Below are positions 39,806 to 48,347 of a stretch of DNA of 64,000 nucleotides, piece by piece (position 1 is the stretch's first letter; the number at the start of each line of letters is the position of its first letter). Under the pieces are notes generated by a model, which made no database searches, was not told the DNA's origin, and saw only the letters and a program-made list of their open reading frames with translations. Position numbers and translations under genes: made by a program. The DNA lies in NCBI RefSeq assembly GCF_027924405.1, contig NZ_AP026978.1:3658001-3722000 (forward strand), read 5' to 3'. Origin of the DNA: Nocardia sputorum. GTDB taxonomy: Bacteria; Actinomycetota; Actinomycetes; Mycobacteriales; Mycobacteriaceae.

Positions 39806-39813
39806 TTTCCGTC

Positions 39814-41178
39814 ATGTCGTCGACCCGCGCGAGCGCGCCGCAGGAAGCGCCGCTGACCCTCGACCAGCCGGCGCCGAAGGTGCTCTCGTTCTGGGACCAG
39901 AGCGCGTTCTGGGCCAATCTCGGCGTCAGCCTCATCGCGTTCTCCGGCGCGTACACGGTGCTCGCGCCGAACGCCCAGGGCGCCGCGCAGATCTCGATCG
40001 CGGCCGGAATCCTGGCGACCGTCCTCGGCACGCTGGTGGGCGGACTGATGCTGGGCGCCGCCGCGCTGACCGGCGCGCGCACCGGACAACCCGCGATGGT
40101 CCTGCTGCGCGGGTTGTTCGGCGCGAAGCTCAGTTACCTGCCCACCGTGCTGAACATCGCCCAGTTGATCGGTTGGGGAACGTTCGAGCTGATCGTCATC
40201 GGCGACGCGGCCGAGGAACTGTTCGGCGGCGGCCCGCAGTGGCTCTACGTGGTGGTGGCGGGCGCGCTCACGACGGTGCTCACGATCTGGCCGCTCGGTT
40301 CGGTCCGGTTGCTGCGCAGGTTCGTGACCGCCGGCGTAGTGCTCGCGCTGGTCTGGTTCTATGCGCAGTTCTTCCGCGCCGGTCTGCCCGATCTGCGAAC
40401 GAACCCGGGACCTGAGGGAAACGGGCCTTTCGGCGTCGACTGGAACCTCTTCTGGATCGCCACCGATGCCGCCTTGGCGGTCTCCATCTCGTGGGTGCCG
40501 GTCGCCGCAGACTACACCCGGCATGCCCGCACCGGCCGCTCGGCGTTCGGCGCGGCGGCGGGCGCCTACGCGCTCACCCAGATCGTCGCCTACGTCCTCG
40601 GTCTGTTCGCGCTGGCGCTCGCGGCAGGCGACGGCGGACCGTACGCACCGTTTTTGCAGGTGAGCCTCGGGGCGTTGTTCTTCTTCGTCTTCGTGCTGCG
40701 GGAGGCGGACCAATCGTTCGCGAATGTGTACTCCACCGCCGTGTCGATCCAGAATCTCGCGCCGCGCGTCGACCGCCGGGTGCTCTCGATCGGCCTCGGC
40801 GCCCTGATCACGATTCTGGCGCTGCGGTTGGACATGGCGAACTACTTCGGCTTCCTCGGGCTGATCGGTTCGGTGTTCGTCCCCTTGCTCGGCGTGCTGG
40901 TCGCCGATTTCTTCCTGCGTGCCCACCGGGAGTGGAACACCGCACCCGACGCGCCCGCGCGATGGGGAATGGTGGTTGCGTGGCTGACCGGATTCGCTGT
41001 GTATCAACTGATCAACCCGGGCGACGCCGGGGTGTGGACGGAGTTCTGGGAGCACGCGCGGCGGGCTCTGCACTTCACCCCGCAGGCGTGGATGAGCGCG
41101 TCGCTGCTGTCGTTCTCGGCGGCGCTGGCGGTGGCGTGGCTGATCGGGAAGGTGGCGGCGAAGCCCCCCTCCGCGTAG
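39814..41178 (+). CDS. cytX: Putative hydroxymethylpyrimidine permease, CytX-type (NCS1 family)
   Basis: 454 residues with about 12 hydrophobic segments. It opens with LSFWDQSAFWANLGVSL, the NCS1 transporter entry region with WAN. TDAALAVSISWVPVAADYTRH is the typical central block of cytosine/purine permeases. The TPP riboswitch directly upstream points to uptake of a thiamine precursor. The CytX group is the NCS1 branch predicted to import hydroxymethylpyrimidine, and it is regularly under this riboswitch. No other thiamine genes are in the window. Start ATG 39814, with GGGAG supplied by the riboswitch end. Confidence 0.88.
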   Translation: MSSTRASAPQEAPLTLDQPAPKVLSFWDQSAFWANLGVSLIAFSGAYTVLAPNAQGAAQISIAAGILATVLGTLVGGLMLGAAALTGARTGQPAMVLLRGLFGAKLSYLPTVLNIAQLIGWGTFELIVIGDAAEELFGGGPQWLYVVVAGALTTVLTIWPLGSVRLLRRFVTAGVVLALVWFYAQFFRAGLPDLRTNPGPEGNGPFGVDWNLFWIATDAALAVSISWVPVAADYTRHARTGRSAFGAAAGAYALTQIVAYVLGLFALALAAGDGGPYAPFLQVSLGALFFFVFVLREADQSFANVYSTAVSIQNLAPRVDRRVLSIGLGALITILALRLDMANYFGFLGLIGSVFVPLLGVLVADFFLRAHREWNTAPDAPARWGMVVAWLTGFAVYQLINPGDAGVWTEFWEHARRALHFTPQAWMSASLLSFSAALAVAWLIGKVAAKPPSA

Positions 41179-41199
41179 CGGATTTGCCACCATGGAGGG

Positions 41200-42033
41200 A
41201 TGGGCCGGATCAGGATCGGGACATCGGGTTGGGTATACCCGCCCTGGCGCGGGACGTTCTACCCGCAGGGCTTGGCGCACAAGCGCGAGCTGGCCTATCT
41301 GTCGGAGCGACTCGACAGCGTCGAGATCAACGGCTCCTTCTATTCGTTGCAGCGCCCGTCCAGCTACCAGCGGTGGGCGGAGCAGACGCCGGACGATTTC
41401 CTGTTCGCGGTGAAAGGCAGCCGCTTCATCACCCACATGAAGCGGCTGCGTGACGGTGACGACCTGCTGGCCAACTTCTTGGCGTCCGGCCCGCTGGCGC
41501 TCGGGCCCAAGCTCGGGCCGATTCTCTGGCAGCTGCCGCCGACCTTCCGCTTCGACGCCGACGTCCTGGACGCCTTCTTGTCCCGGCTGCCCCGCAGCAC
41601 CGAGCAGGCCGCCGAGATCGCGCGGCGGCACGATCACCGCGTCGACCCCGCGCACACGAGCACCGACGCCGACCGGCCGATGCGGCATGCGCTGGAGATC
41701 CGGCACGACAGCTTCGTGACCCCGGCGTTCACCGACCTGCTCGCCCGCCACGGCGTGGCACTCGTCGTCGCCGACGCCGCGGGCAAGTATCCCCTGCTGG
41801 AAGAGGTCACCGCGGATTTCGTCTATATCCGTTTGCACGGCCACGACGAGCTCTACGTCAGCGGATACACCGACGAGGGCCTGGACATGTGGGCGGAGAA
41901 GATCCGCTCGTGGGCCGGGTCCTGCGACGTCTACACCTATTTCGACAACGACGCGAAGGTGCGGGCGCCGCGCGATGCGATGGCGTTGCGGGAACGCCTG
42001 GCGCCGGTCGTGACACCGCGGCCCGCGAAATGA
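41200..42033 (+). CDS. DUF72 (YecE-like) protein
   Basis: A 277-residue protein starting IRIGTSGWVYPPWRGTFYP, the DUF72 signature. VEINGSFYSLQRPSSYQRWA and FAVKGSRFITHMKRL follow, and near the C-terminus YIRLHG and VYTYFDNDAKVRAP. The family adopts a TIM-barrel fold; its biochemical role is not established. It begins 21 bases after the permease stop and is followed by a LOG-family gene after 10 bases, so the three may be co-transcribed, though thiamine relevance is not shown. Confidence 0.9.
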   Translation: MGRIRIGTSGWVYPPWRGTFYPQGLAHKRELAYLSERLDSVEINGSFYSLQRPSSYQRWAEQTPDDFLFAVKGSRFITHMKRLRDGDDLLANFLASGPLALGPKLGPILWQLPPTFRFDADVLDAFLSRLPRSTEQAAEIARRHDHRVDPAHTSTDADRPMRHALEIRHDSFVTPAFTDLLARHGVALVVADAAGKYPLLEEVTADFVYIRLHGHDELYVSGYTDEGLDMWAEKIRSWAGSCDVYTYFDNDAKVRAPRDAMALRERLAPVVTPRPAK

Positions 42034-42043
42034 GGACAGAAAG

Positions 42044-42541
42044 GTGGCGACAGTGCGGCAGGTCGCGGTCTGCGGGCCGAGGGAGTGCACGCGGCAGGAA
42101 GCGGAATGGGCGCGCGCGATCGGCGGACTCTTGGCGCGAGCTGGAGTGACCGTGCTCTGCGGCGGCGGTTCCGGGGTGATGGCCGCGGTCGCCGCCGGGA
42201 CCGCCGAGGCCGGTGGGCTCGTGATCGGCGTGCGTCCGGACACCGACCGCGGCGCGGTGTGTCCCGGGTTGTCGGCGGTGCTGTTCACGAATATGGGTGA
42301 GGCGCGCAACGCGATCCTCGTCGAGTCGGCGGACGCGGTGATCGTCGTCGGCGGCTCGTGGGGCACGCTGTCGGAGGTCGCGCTCGCGCGGCGGCGCGGC
42401 GGGATTCCGGTGATCTCCTTGGGCGGCTGGGAAGTTCGCGACGTGAACGGTCGATCGGTGACCGCGACGGACGTCGCGGCCGACCCGGCCGACGCGGTGC
42501 GGCGGGCGCTGGATGGGGTCGCTGAGGCGGAGCCGATCTGA
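42044..42541 (+). CDS. LOG-family / TIGR00725-type protein
   Basis: A 165-residue Rossmann-like protein. It carries LCGGGSGVMAAVAAG and VVGGSWGTLSEVALA, the latter replacing the PGGxGTxxE motif of classical LOG phosphoribohydrolases. The pattern fits the TIGR00725 subgroup, related to lysine-decarboxylase-like (misnamed) and cytokinin-activating LOG proteins, with nucleotide binding likely and function unproven. Two GTG starts are possible (42044, 42053); GAGGACAGAAAG precedes the first. The gene directly abuts a decayed TetR fragment on its 3' side. Confidence 0.8.
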   Translation: MATVRQVAVCGPRECTRQEAEWARAIGGLLARAGVTVLCGGGSGVMAAVAAGTAEAGGLVIGVRPDTDRGAVCPGLSAVLFTNMGEARNAILVESADAVIVVGGSWGTLSEVALARRRGGIPVISLGGWEVRDVNGRSVTATDVAADPADAVRRALDGVAEAEPI

Positions 42542-42722
42542 CGTCGCCGGTCGGCTCTGGTCGCCGAGCGCACCGGCCACGACCTCGACACGGACATGTT
42601 CCCCCGGATCATGGCGGGGGCCGTCGCAGCGGCACTGTCCGTGGCCATCGACGGATGGGTCGACGCCTCCCCCCGTTCCCGCGCTACCGGTCATCCGCGA
42701 GGCGCTGCGGCAATTGTCCCTT
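42542..42722 (+). pseudogene. Frameshifted C-terminal remnant of a TetR-family regulator
   Basis: Directly after the LOG stop, one frame reads SALVAERTGHDLDTDMFPRI then AGAVAAALSVAIDGWVDAS, the usual C-terminal helices of actinobacterial TetR proteins (AERTG-D-T-PRL-A-AVAAALRVA). From about 42660 the text continues in another frame as PPPVPALPVIREALRQL, a typical TetR C-terminal ending. No helix-turn-helix part remains upstream, since the intact LOG gene occupies that place. So this is a truncated and frameshifted remnant. The original partner may have been the next gene, an alpha/beta hydrolase. Confidence 0.6.
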
Positions 42723-42740
42723 CTCCCAGGAGCATTCCCG

Positions 42741-43571
42741 ATGGACGTACCCACTCAGCAGACCCTCGCCGTCCCCGGCGCCACCCTCTACTACGAGTTG
42801 CGCGGTGCCGGTCCACTGCTGTTGCTGATTCCCGGCGGCAACGGCGACGCCGGAACCTTCGACGCCATCGCCGAACGTCTCGCCGACCGTTACACCGTGG
42901 TCTCCTACGACCGGCGCGGCTTCTCCCGCAGCCCCCTCGACGAGCCACCGCACGATCGCGTGGTCACCGACGGACTGGACGCCGCGGCGCTGCTCACGCA
43001 CCTCACCGATCAGCCCGCCCACGTGCTGGGCAGCAGTTCGGGCGCGATCGTCGCCCTGGAACTGCTTCGCACCCGGCCCGAACTCGTGCGCACGCTCGTC
43101 GCGCACGAACCGCCGCTGGCCACCCTGTTGCCCGAGGGTGAGAAGTGGCTTGCCTTCCTGGACGGCGTCCACGAACGGAGCAAGACCGAAGGCACGTCCG
43201 CGGCCATGGCGGAATTCGCCGCGGGCATCGGCCTGCGGGTCGCGGCGCCGCCGGCCGAGCAGCTGCCGCCGGAAGCCGTCGCCATGGTGGGCAGGATCCA
43301 GCAGAACCTGGTCTTCTGGATGGAGCACGAGTTGCGTCAGTATCCGCGATACGCGCCGGACCTCACGGCATTGCGTGCGTCGTCGGACCGGCTCGTGCTC
43401 GGCATCGGTCGCGAATCGCGTGACACCTTCCCCGCCCTCCCGAACACCGTGCTCGCGAAGGAACTCGACCTCGACCTCGTCGAGTTCCCGGGTGACCACG
43501 TCGGCTACCTCAGCGCACCCGACGAGTTCGTCGCCCGGCTCGACGACATACTCACCCGCGACGACAGCTGA
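42741..43571 (+). CDS. Alpha/beta hydrolase
   Basis: A 276-residue alpha/beta hydrolase. The oxyanion-side LIPGGNGDAG, the nucleophile elbow VLGSSSGAIVALEL and the histidine in FPGDHVGYL give a Ser-Asp-His triad pattern. It is cytoplasmic, with no signal peptide. Start ATG 42741 with AGGAG 8 bases upstream; the frame is open further upstream only because it runs through the TetR remnant. Such hydrolase/TetR pairs are frequent in actinomycetes, so this gene may have lost its repressor. The 3' end is 7 bases from the convergent antitoxin gene. Substrate unknown. Confidence 0.85.
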   Translation: MDVPTQQTLAVPGATLYYELRGAGPLLLLIPGGNGDAGTFDAIAERLADRYTVVSYDRRGFSRSPLDEPPHDRVVTDGLDAAALLTHLTDQPAHVLGSSSGAIVALELLRTRPELVRTLVAHEPPLATLLPEGEKWLAFLDGVHERSKTEGTSAAMAEFAAGIGLRVAAPPAEQLPPEAVAMVGRIQQNLVFWMEHELRQYPRYAPDLTALRASSDRLVLGIGRESRDTFPALPNTVLAKELDLDLVEFPGDHVGYLSAPDEFVARLDDILTRDDS

Positions 43572-43578
43572 CGGCAGG

Positions 43579-43902
43579 CTAAGCCGACTGCCGCAAAGGA
43601 TGCAGGGCGGCCAGCGCCCGCAGGGCATCGGCGCGCGAAATGGGCTGGTCGTTCTCCAAGGCGGCCAGCTCCAGTTCGATCCAGTCGCGAATGAGCGCCG
43701 ACATGGTGACGCCCCGCTGCTCGGCGGCCTTCTTGACCCGCTGGTGCAACTCCAGCGGGATGCGCAGCGACGTGGTGACGGTGACCGTGTCCTCGGCCCG
43801 CAGCGGCGGGGGCAGCTCGGCCGGGGCGACGGGTGCGTCGGTGTACTCCAAACCGGACAGGAAGTCCCGGACGGCCTCCGGGTTCGTCGGATAGTCAGTC
43901 AT
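43579..43902 (-). CDS. Ribbon-helix-helix antitoxin-like protein (BrnA/CopG type)
   Basis: A 107-residue product starting at ATG 43902. The segment TVTTSLRIPLELHQRVKKAA followed by EQRGVTMSALIRDWIELEL (about residues 40-78) is a ribbon-helix-helix DNA-binding domain. The N-terminal 35 residues are acidic and proline-rich, as expected for a toxin-binding tail. The gene overlaps the 3' end of the upstream toxin-like gene by 8 bases. This is toxin-first order with an RHH antitoxin, as in BrnT/BrnA. It probably binds the inverted repeat at 44184-44197. Confidence 0.75.
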   Translation of the reverse strand: MTDYPTNPEAVRDFLSGLEYTDAPVAPAELPPPLRAEDTVTVTTSLRIPLELHQRVKKAAEQRGVTMSALIRDWIELELAALENDQPISRADALRALAALHPLRQSA

Positions 43903-44173
43903 CGGCGTGCTCCCAACGCTCGAGTTCGGCCACCTGGGCCTCGGTCATCTCGACCGCGCCCAGAATGTCCCACTGCCAGCCTTCGGCGCGGCGGACAGCG
44001 ACGATGAGCGGCCGGCCCGCCTCGGTCCGGCCCCACACCGTCAGGACCGCGAGCTCGTTCCGGCCGCGCGCCTGCCGAGGCCATCGGCGGGCGCCCATGA
44101 GCACCTGCAGCACTTCCCGCGGGTCGATCCCCGCCAGCGACAACAGTGCCCACTCAGGCCAGTTATAACCCAC
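43895..44173 (-). CDS. BrnT-like toxin candidate
   Basis: A 92-residue protein with the small alpha/beta pattern of RelE/BrnT-type ribonucleases. After IDPREVLQVLMG, a strand pair LAVLTVWGRTEAG and PLIVAVRRAEGWQWDILGAVEMT ends in a helix (EAQVAELERWE). The VWGRT-AGRPL and GA-EMT segments recall BrnT (…VISARxMT). The first residues (GYNWPEWALLSLAG) differ from the usual WDPxKAxxNxxKHG of BrnT, so this is a divergent or new subgroup. GTG 44173 lies 8 bases after a TATTAT -10, so it is probably leaderless. It is co-transcribed with the overlapping RHH gene. Confidence 0.62.
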   Translation of the reverse strand: MGYNWPEWALLSLAGIDPREVLQVLMGARRWPRQARGRNELAVLTVWGRTEAGRPLIVAVRRAEGWQWDILGAVEMTEAQVAELERWEHADD

Positions 44174-44183
44174 GATCAGCGAT

Positions 44184-44197
44184 AATACAAGTGTATT
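44184..44197 (-). promoter_or_regulatory. Promoter/operator of the toxin-antitoxin pair
   Basis: The inverted repeat AATACA-AG-TGTATT (plus-strand reading) overlaps the minus-strand -10 element TATTAT that ends 8 bases before the toxin GTG. A repressor on this site would block the promoter, fitting autoregulation by the RHH antitoxin. Confidence 0.55.
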
Positions 44198-44207
44198 GCG
44201 TGGACGC

Positions 44208-45887
44208 TCACCGTGCTGCGGCGCGGGACAGATTCCAGCTCTGCCAGGTGTCCTCGTCGAGGTCGGCGCGCAGCCGGCTCCGCAGGTCCGACCGCAGCGG
44301 CTCGGGAAGCCGATCGGTCGCGGGCAGAACGTCCGGCGAGAGGGTGCCCAGGTAGTCGATGTCCAGCGCCTTACCGCGCTGCCAGCGATCGATGTTCTGC
44401 TGCGCGATCAGCCGCTCCGGATCGAGAACGGCCAGCGCCAGCAGCGTCACCATGGCGGTGCCCAGCACGGCGCGGGGCAGCCACGCCCGGCGCAGCCGCA
44501 GGACGGCCACCAAGACCAGCAGGTAGACCGAGCCGAGCCACAGCTCGCAGGCTTCCACGAGCAGGCGCAGCACCGTGAAGCCGTAGGCCTGCTGGTAGGT
44601 CCACATCCGGCCGAGCGCGGAGGCGACGATGACCAGCGCCAGCCCGCTCACCGCCGTGAGCAGACCGCGCAACCACCACCGGTCGGCGACGGTGTCCTGA
44701 GCCGCCCAGCGCAGCACCACCATCAGCACCGCGAGGGTCAGCACGGTGACGGCCGACAGCTGCCAGAACCCGCTGCGCGCGTACTCGGCGTAGGTCAGGC
44801 CCGATGTCTCCTGGACGTAGTCGTCACCGCCGAAGAGCACCACGAACTGGGTCGCGACGAACGCCGCGAACAGGATCGCGAGCGCACCGACCGGCAGCGC
44901 CCATTCCGTCCGGCGCAACGTCCGTCCGCCCGCCGCCGCGGTGGCGGGCGGCGGCGGGCCCGCGAGCACGAACAGCGCGCCGAGCGCGCCGAGACAGCCC
45001 ACCGCGAACAGTGCGGCCCAGCGCAGCACCGTCGGCACGTCCACAGCCGGGGTCACGGTCTCGAGCAACGCGGCGAACATCGCGTCGGCACTGCCGAGCA
45101 GCGGCACGAACACCGCGAGCAGCGCGACGGTCACCGCCACCGACAATCCGAGCCGCCACGCCTGTGTCGCGTTCCCGCCGCGCGGCCGGGCGATGCCCGC
45201 GTACGCCCACGGCACGGCCGCGGCCGTCTCCAGCCAGACCGCGAGGGTGTCGTAGAGGATGCCGTTGACCGTGCGGCGTCCGACGACCGCCAGCGAAGCG
45301 GCTACGCAGGCCGCGACCACGCACAGGGCGAACAGCCACCCCGCCGCGCGAACGGCCCCTACCGCGAGCAAAGCCAGTGTCAGCGCTGCCCACCACGGCC
45401 GTCCCCCGTATCGCTTCCAGCGCGGGGAATTGGTGTCCGCCTGCTGCTCTGGCATCGATTTCTTCTGGCCCCCAACATCTTTCGTCGTGGCCGCCACACG
45501 CTTGCGGGCATTGCGGTCGACGAGGAAGACCGACGTCGCCGCGACGCAGGCCGCCAGGAGCCAGCCGATGCCCGGCCGGTCCCAGTGGATCAGGACGGCG
45601 GCGGCCAGGCCGGAGACGAGCGCGGCGAGCGCCACGCCCGGCGGGCGGGCCACCCGGCGCCATTTCGGCGGACGGGGCACGAACACCGGCCCGGCCACCG
45701 GCGCAACGGCGGTCTGCGCGTCGGCCACCGCCGTCCCGAACTGTCCGAGTAGCGCGCGTACCGATGCCCGAGCTGCCGCCTCGCTGGAATCGGCGGCGGA
45801 TTCACCCCGCGGGGGACGGCCCCTTCCCTCGGCCGCCCGGGTTGACACCGGGTCGGCCGTCGAGGCGGATTCGGGTTCTGGAGACAT
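44208..45887 (-). CDS. DUF4173-domain membrane protein
   Basis: 559 residues. A soluble, acidic N-terminus of about 75 residues is followed by roughly 12 hydrophobic segments. The stretch FVVLFGGDDYVQETSGLTYA and then EYARSGFWQLSAVTVLTL is the hallmark of DUF4153/DUF4173 membrane proteins. The soluble tail (DPERLIAQQNIDRWQRG then DIDYLGTLSPDVLP) is also typical, with the D-YL-LS-D pattern. Function is not established. Start ATG 45887 has GGAG 7 bases upstream. It is on the same strand and 71 bases downstream of the OmpR-type two-component genes, so it may be part of their transcription unit or regulon. Confidence 0.85.
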   Translation of the reverse strand: MSPEPESASTADPVSTRAAEGRGRPPRGESAADSSEAAARASVRALLGQFGTAVADAQTAVAPVAGPVFVPRPPKWRRVARPPGVALAALVSGLAAAVLIHWDRPGIGWLLAACVAATSVFLVDRNARKRVAATTKDVGGQKKSMPEQQADTNSPRWKRYGGRPWWAALTLALLAVGAVRAAGWLFALCVVAACVAASLAVVGRRTVNGILYDTLAVWLETAAAVPWAYAGIARPRGGNATQAWRLGLSVAVTVALLAVFVPLLGSADAMFAALLETVTPAVDVPTVLRWAALFAVGCLGALGALFVLAGPPPPATAAAGGRTLRRTEWALPVGALAILFAAFVATQFVVLFGGDDYVQETSGLTYAEYARSGFWQLSAVTVLTLAVLMVVLRWAAQDTVADRWWLRGLLTAVSGLALVIVASALGRMWTYQQAYGFTVLRLLVEACELWLGSVYLLVLVAVLRLRRAWLPRAVLGTAMVTLLALAVLDPERLIAQQNIDRWQRGKALDIDYLGTLSPDVLPATDRLPEPLRSDLRSRLRADLDEDTWQSWNLSRAAAR

Positions 45888-45958
45888 GGTTCACTCCTTC
45901 GATAGGCGTGCGTAATCACCCGGCTCCGCTCTGACGGTCCGGTGGGTTGTGTGACAGG

Positions 45959-47014
45959 TCAGCGGCCGGGCAGAACCACCCGGATGCGGGAGCCGGGATC
46001 GGCGACGGCGATGGTGCCGCCGTGCAGGTCGACCACCCAGCGGGAGATGGCGAGGCCGAGCCCGGTGCCACCGCCCGCCGTGCGACCGCCTCTGGTGAAC
46101 CGGTCGAATACCCGGGCGCGTTCGGCGAGGGGAATGCCGGGGCCGTCGTCCTCGACGTCGATCACGACTTCGCCCTGCGACGCCCGCACCGCCAGGCGGA
46201 CTTCTCCGCCAGCGGGCCCGTGGCGAGCGGCGTTGTCGAGCAGATTGAGCAGCACTTGGTGCAGGCGCGCGCGGTCGGCGAACACGCGGGCGGTGCCGGG
46301 CAGCACGTCGGTGCGGAAGCGCACACCGCGTCCGAGCGCGGCGGTCATCACTTCCGCTTCGGCGACGACATCGGCCAGCAACGGCGCGATCGGCAACTCC
46401 TCGCGATCGAGCCGCAAGGCGCCCGCTTCGATGCTGGACAGGTCGAGCAGTTCGGAGACCAGCAGGGCGAGCCGCTCGGTCTGGGCCAGCGCGGTGCGCA
46501 GGGTGGCCGGGTCCGGTTCGGAGACGCCGTCGACCAGGTTCTCCAGCACCGCGTTCAAAGCAGTGATGGGCGTGCGCAATTCGTGCGAGACGTTGGCGAT
46601 GAGGTCACGGCGTTGCTGATCGGCCGCCGCCAGGTCGGCGGCCATCTGGTTGAACGCCTCGGCCAGTTGCCCGACTTCGTCGCGCGAGCTCGCGCGCACC
46701 CGCAGGGTGTAGTCGCCGTGGGCCATCCGCTTCGCCGCCGCGGTCATCTCACGCAGCGGCCTGGTGATGCCGTGGGCGAGGAACTGCGAGGTGACCAACG
46801 CGATCACCACCGCGGTGATCGTGGTGCGCGGCGGCAGCCAGCCGATCTTGAATCGGAAGAATCCGAACGCGACACCGCCGGAACACAACATGAGGACGGC
46901 GAGCTTCAGCTTGATCGACTTCACCGGGTCCAGTGGCCGCGGCAACAGCTCGGCGACCCGGTCGCTCACCCGCCGCAACCGAGGCCACCCGCCGGGGTCG
47001 GGACCGGCGCTCAT
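45959..47014 (-). CDS. OmpR-partner sensor histidine kinase
   Basis: A 351-residue kinase. Two membrane segments (about residues 34-54 and 62-82) are separated by only a few residues, so there is almost no external sensor. A HAMP domain (GITRPLREMTAAAKRMAHGD) is followed by HisKA with His144 in NVSHELRTPI. HATPase blocks follow: NLLDNAARHG, DVEDDGPGIP and GGGTGLGLAI. The start ATG 47014 overlaps the stop of the response regulator gene (ATGA). The lack of a periplasmic domain suggests sensing within the membrane or through a partner such as the adjacent DUF4173 protein. Confidence 0.92.
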   Translation of the reverse strand: MSAGPDPGGWPRLRRVSDRVAELLPRPLDPVKSIKLKLAVLMLCSGGVAFGFFRFKIGWLPPRTTITAVVIALVTSQFLAHGITRPLREMTAAAKRMAHGDYTLRVRASSRDEVGQLAEAFNQMAADLAAADQQRRDLIANVSHELRTPITALNAVLENLVDGVSEPDPATLRTALAQTERLALLVSELLDLSSIEAGALRLDREELPIAPLLADVVAEAEVMTAALGRGVRFRTDVLPGTARVFADRARLHQVLLNLLDNAARHGPAGGEVRLAVRASQGEVVIDVEDDGPGIPLAERARVFDRFTRGGRTAGGGTGLGLAISRWVVDLHGGTIAVADPGSRIRVVLPGR

Positions 47015-47703
47015 CGCGCCTCCAGGGCGTATCCGACGCCGCGAACGGTGCGGATCAGGTCGGCGCCGAGTTTGCGGCGCAGCGCCTTGATGTGACTGTC
47101 CACCGCGCGGGTGCCCGCCGCGTCGGACCAGTCCCAGACGTCTTCCAGCAACCGCTCGCGGGCCAGTACCGTGCGCGGGCGACGGGCCAGCCGGGCCAGC
47201 AGATCGAATTCCAGTGGCGTGAGCAGCGCCTCGACGTCCGCACGCCAGACCCGGCGCTGGTCGACGTCGATGCGCAGGTCGCCGACCAGGATCGTCGCGC
47301 CGTCGCGGTCGGCCGCCCGCTCCATCCGGCGCAGCAGCGCGTGCACCCGGGCGGTGAGCACGCGCAGCGAAAACGGTTTGGTGAGATAGTCGTCCGCGCC
47401 GACGCCCAAGCCGACGAGCTGGTCGGTTTCGTCGGCGCGCGCGGTGAGCATGAGCACGGGCACCGGCCTGCGGGCCTGAATCCGGCGGCACACCTCCAAC
47501 CCGTCGAACCCGGGCAGCATGACGTCGAGCACCACCAAGTCGGGGTCGACGGCCTCGGCGGCGATGACGGCCGACGGGCCGTCGTGCGCCAAGTCGACGG
47601 TGAATCCCTCCGCCCGCAGGCGCGCCGCGACGGACTCGGCGATGGTCATCTCGTCGTCCACCACCAGGATCCGCCGTGCCGCCTGCGGTGCGCTGTGTTC
47701 CAT
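47011..47703 (-). CDS. OmpR/PhoB-type response regulator
   Basis: 230 residues. The receiver domain has DDE, phospho-acceptor Asp60 in VVLDVMLPG, Thr in MLTARADE and Lys in YLTKPFS. The C-terminal winged helix has LTPLEFDLLARLARRPRTV and AVDSHIKALRRKLG, then TVRGVGYAL. Start ATG 47703 begins MEHSAPQ; an in-frame GTG six codons upstream is less likely. Overlap with the kinase gene fixes the pair. It is 84 bases from the end of the MarR gene upstream on the same strand. Confidence 0.92.
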   Translation of the reverse strand: MEHSAPQAARRILVVDDEMTIAESVAARLRAEGFTVDLAHDGPSAVIAAEAVDPDLVVLDVMLPGFDGLEVCRRIQARRPVPVLMLTARADETDQLVGLGVGADDYLTKPFSLRVLTARVHALLRRMERAADRDGATILVGDLRIDVDQRRVWRADVEALLTPLEFDLLARLARRPRTVLARERLLEDVWDWSDAAGTRAVDSHIKALRRKLGADLIRTVRGVGYALEAR

Positions 47704-47787
47704 GCACCGAACCCTAGCCACCGGTTGTGGAGGAATCCGGCGTCGATTGTGGAGATTCCGTGTGCATCCGCGCGGGCGGGCGGACGT

Positions 47788-48237
47788 TCACGGCCGGGGC
47801 CACGGACGCTTGTCGATGCGCTCGATGTCGGTGTTGAACCGCTTCAGGAATCCGGCGAACGCGGCGACGTCCTCGGACGACCACTGCGCCAGCACGCTTT
47901 CCAGGGCCCGGACGTTGTAGGCGCGTTCGGCGTCGAGCTGACGCCCGCCCTCCGCGGTGAGGCGGAACTTGCGCGCCATGCCCCCGTCCGGGTCCGGGAT
48001 GCGTTCGATCAGGCCGGCCGCCCGCATGGCGGTCGTCTGGCGGTGCAGCGTAGAGGTATCCAGCCCGAAGGCGTCGCTGAGTTCGCCCACGGACATCGGC
48101 CCCTGCACCCGCAGCCTGCTCAGCACCGTGTAGGCGCTGCGGTCGAGGTGGCCGCTGCCCCGGCGGGCCTTGGCGCTGAGGCTGTGCCGCCCCAGCAGCA
48201 TGGTCTCGAACTCCACCGAAGATACGGGCTTGTCCAC
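47788..48237 (-). CDS. MarR-family transcriptional regulator
   Basis: 149 residues. The winged helix-turn-helix is in the middle: LDRSAYTVLSRLRVQGPMSV, then GELSDAFGLDTSTLHRQTTA as recognition region, then the wing RIPDPDGGMARKFRLT. Helical ends form the dimer interface. It is divergent from an MFS exporter gene, with two operator-like repeats between them, the standard arrangement for a MarR repressor controlling a drug or metabolite exporter and itself. Confidence 0.92.
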   Translation of the reverse strand: MDKPVSSVEFETMLLGRHSLSAKARRGSGHLDRSAYTVLSRLRVQGPMSVGELSDAFGLDTSTLHRQTTAMRAAGLIERIPDPDGGMARKFRLTAEGGRQLDAERAYNVRALESVLAQWSSEDVAAFAGFLKRFNTDIERIDKRPWPRP

Positions 48238-48316
48238 ACAACGCTCCTGCCGATATTCGCCAGCTACGGGCTCATCTCCGCACCTATATCACACCCATAC
48301 GGCCCGACCTGCTCAT

Positions 48317-48347
48317 TTGCATAGTGCAATTCTTGTGCATAGTGCAA
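48317..48347. promoter_or_regulatory. Tandem MarR operator sites
   Basis: TTGCATAGTGCAA at 48317-48329 and GTGCATAGTGCAA at 48335-48347. Each is an inverted repeat with a TAG centre, and they sit 18 bp apart inside an exact 15-bp direct repeat (48318-48332 and 48336-48350). They lie between the MarR start (48237) and the MFS start (48393), in an AT-rich island. Confidence 0.75.
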
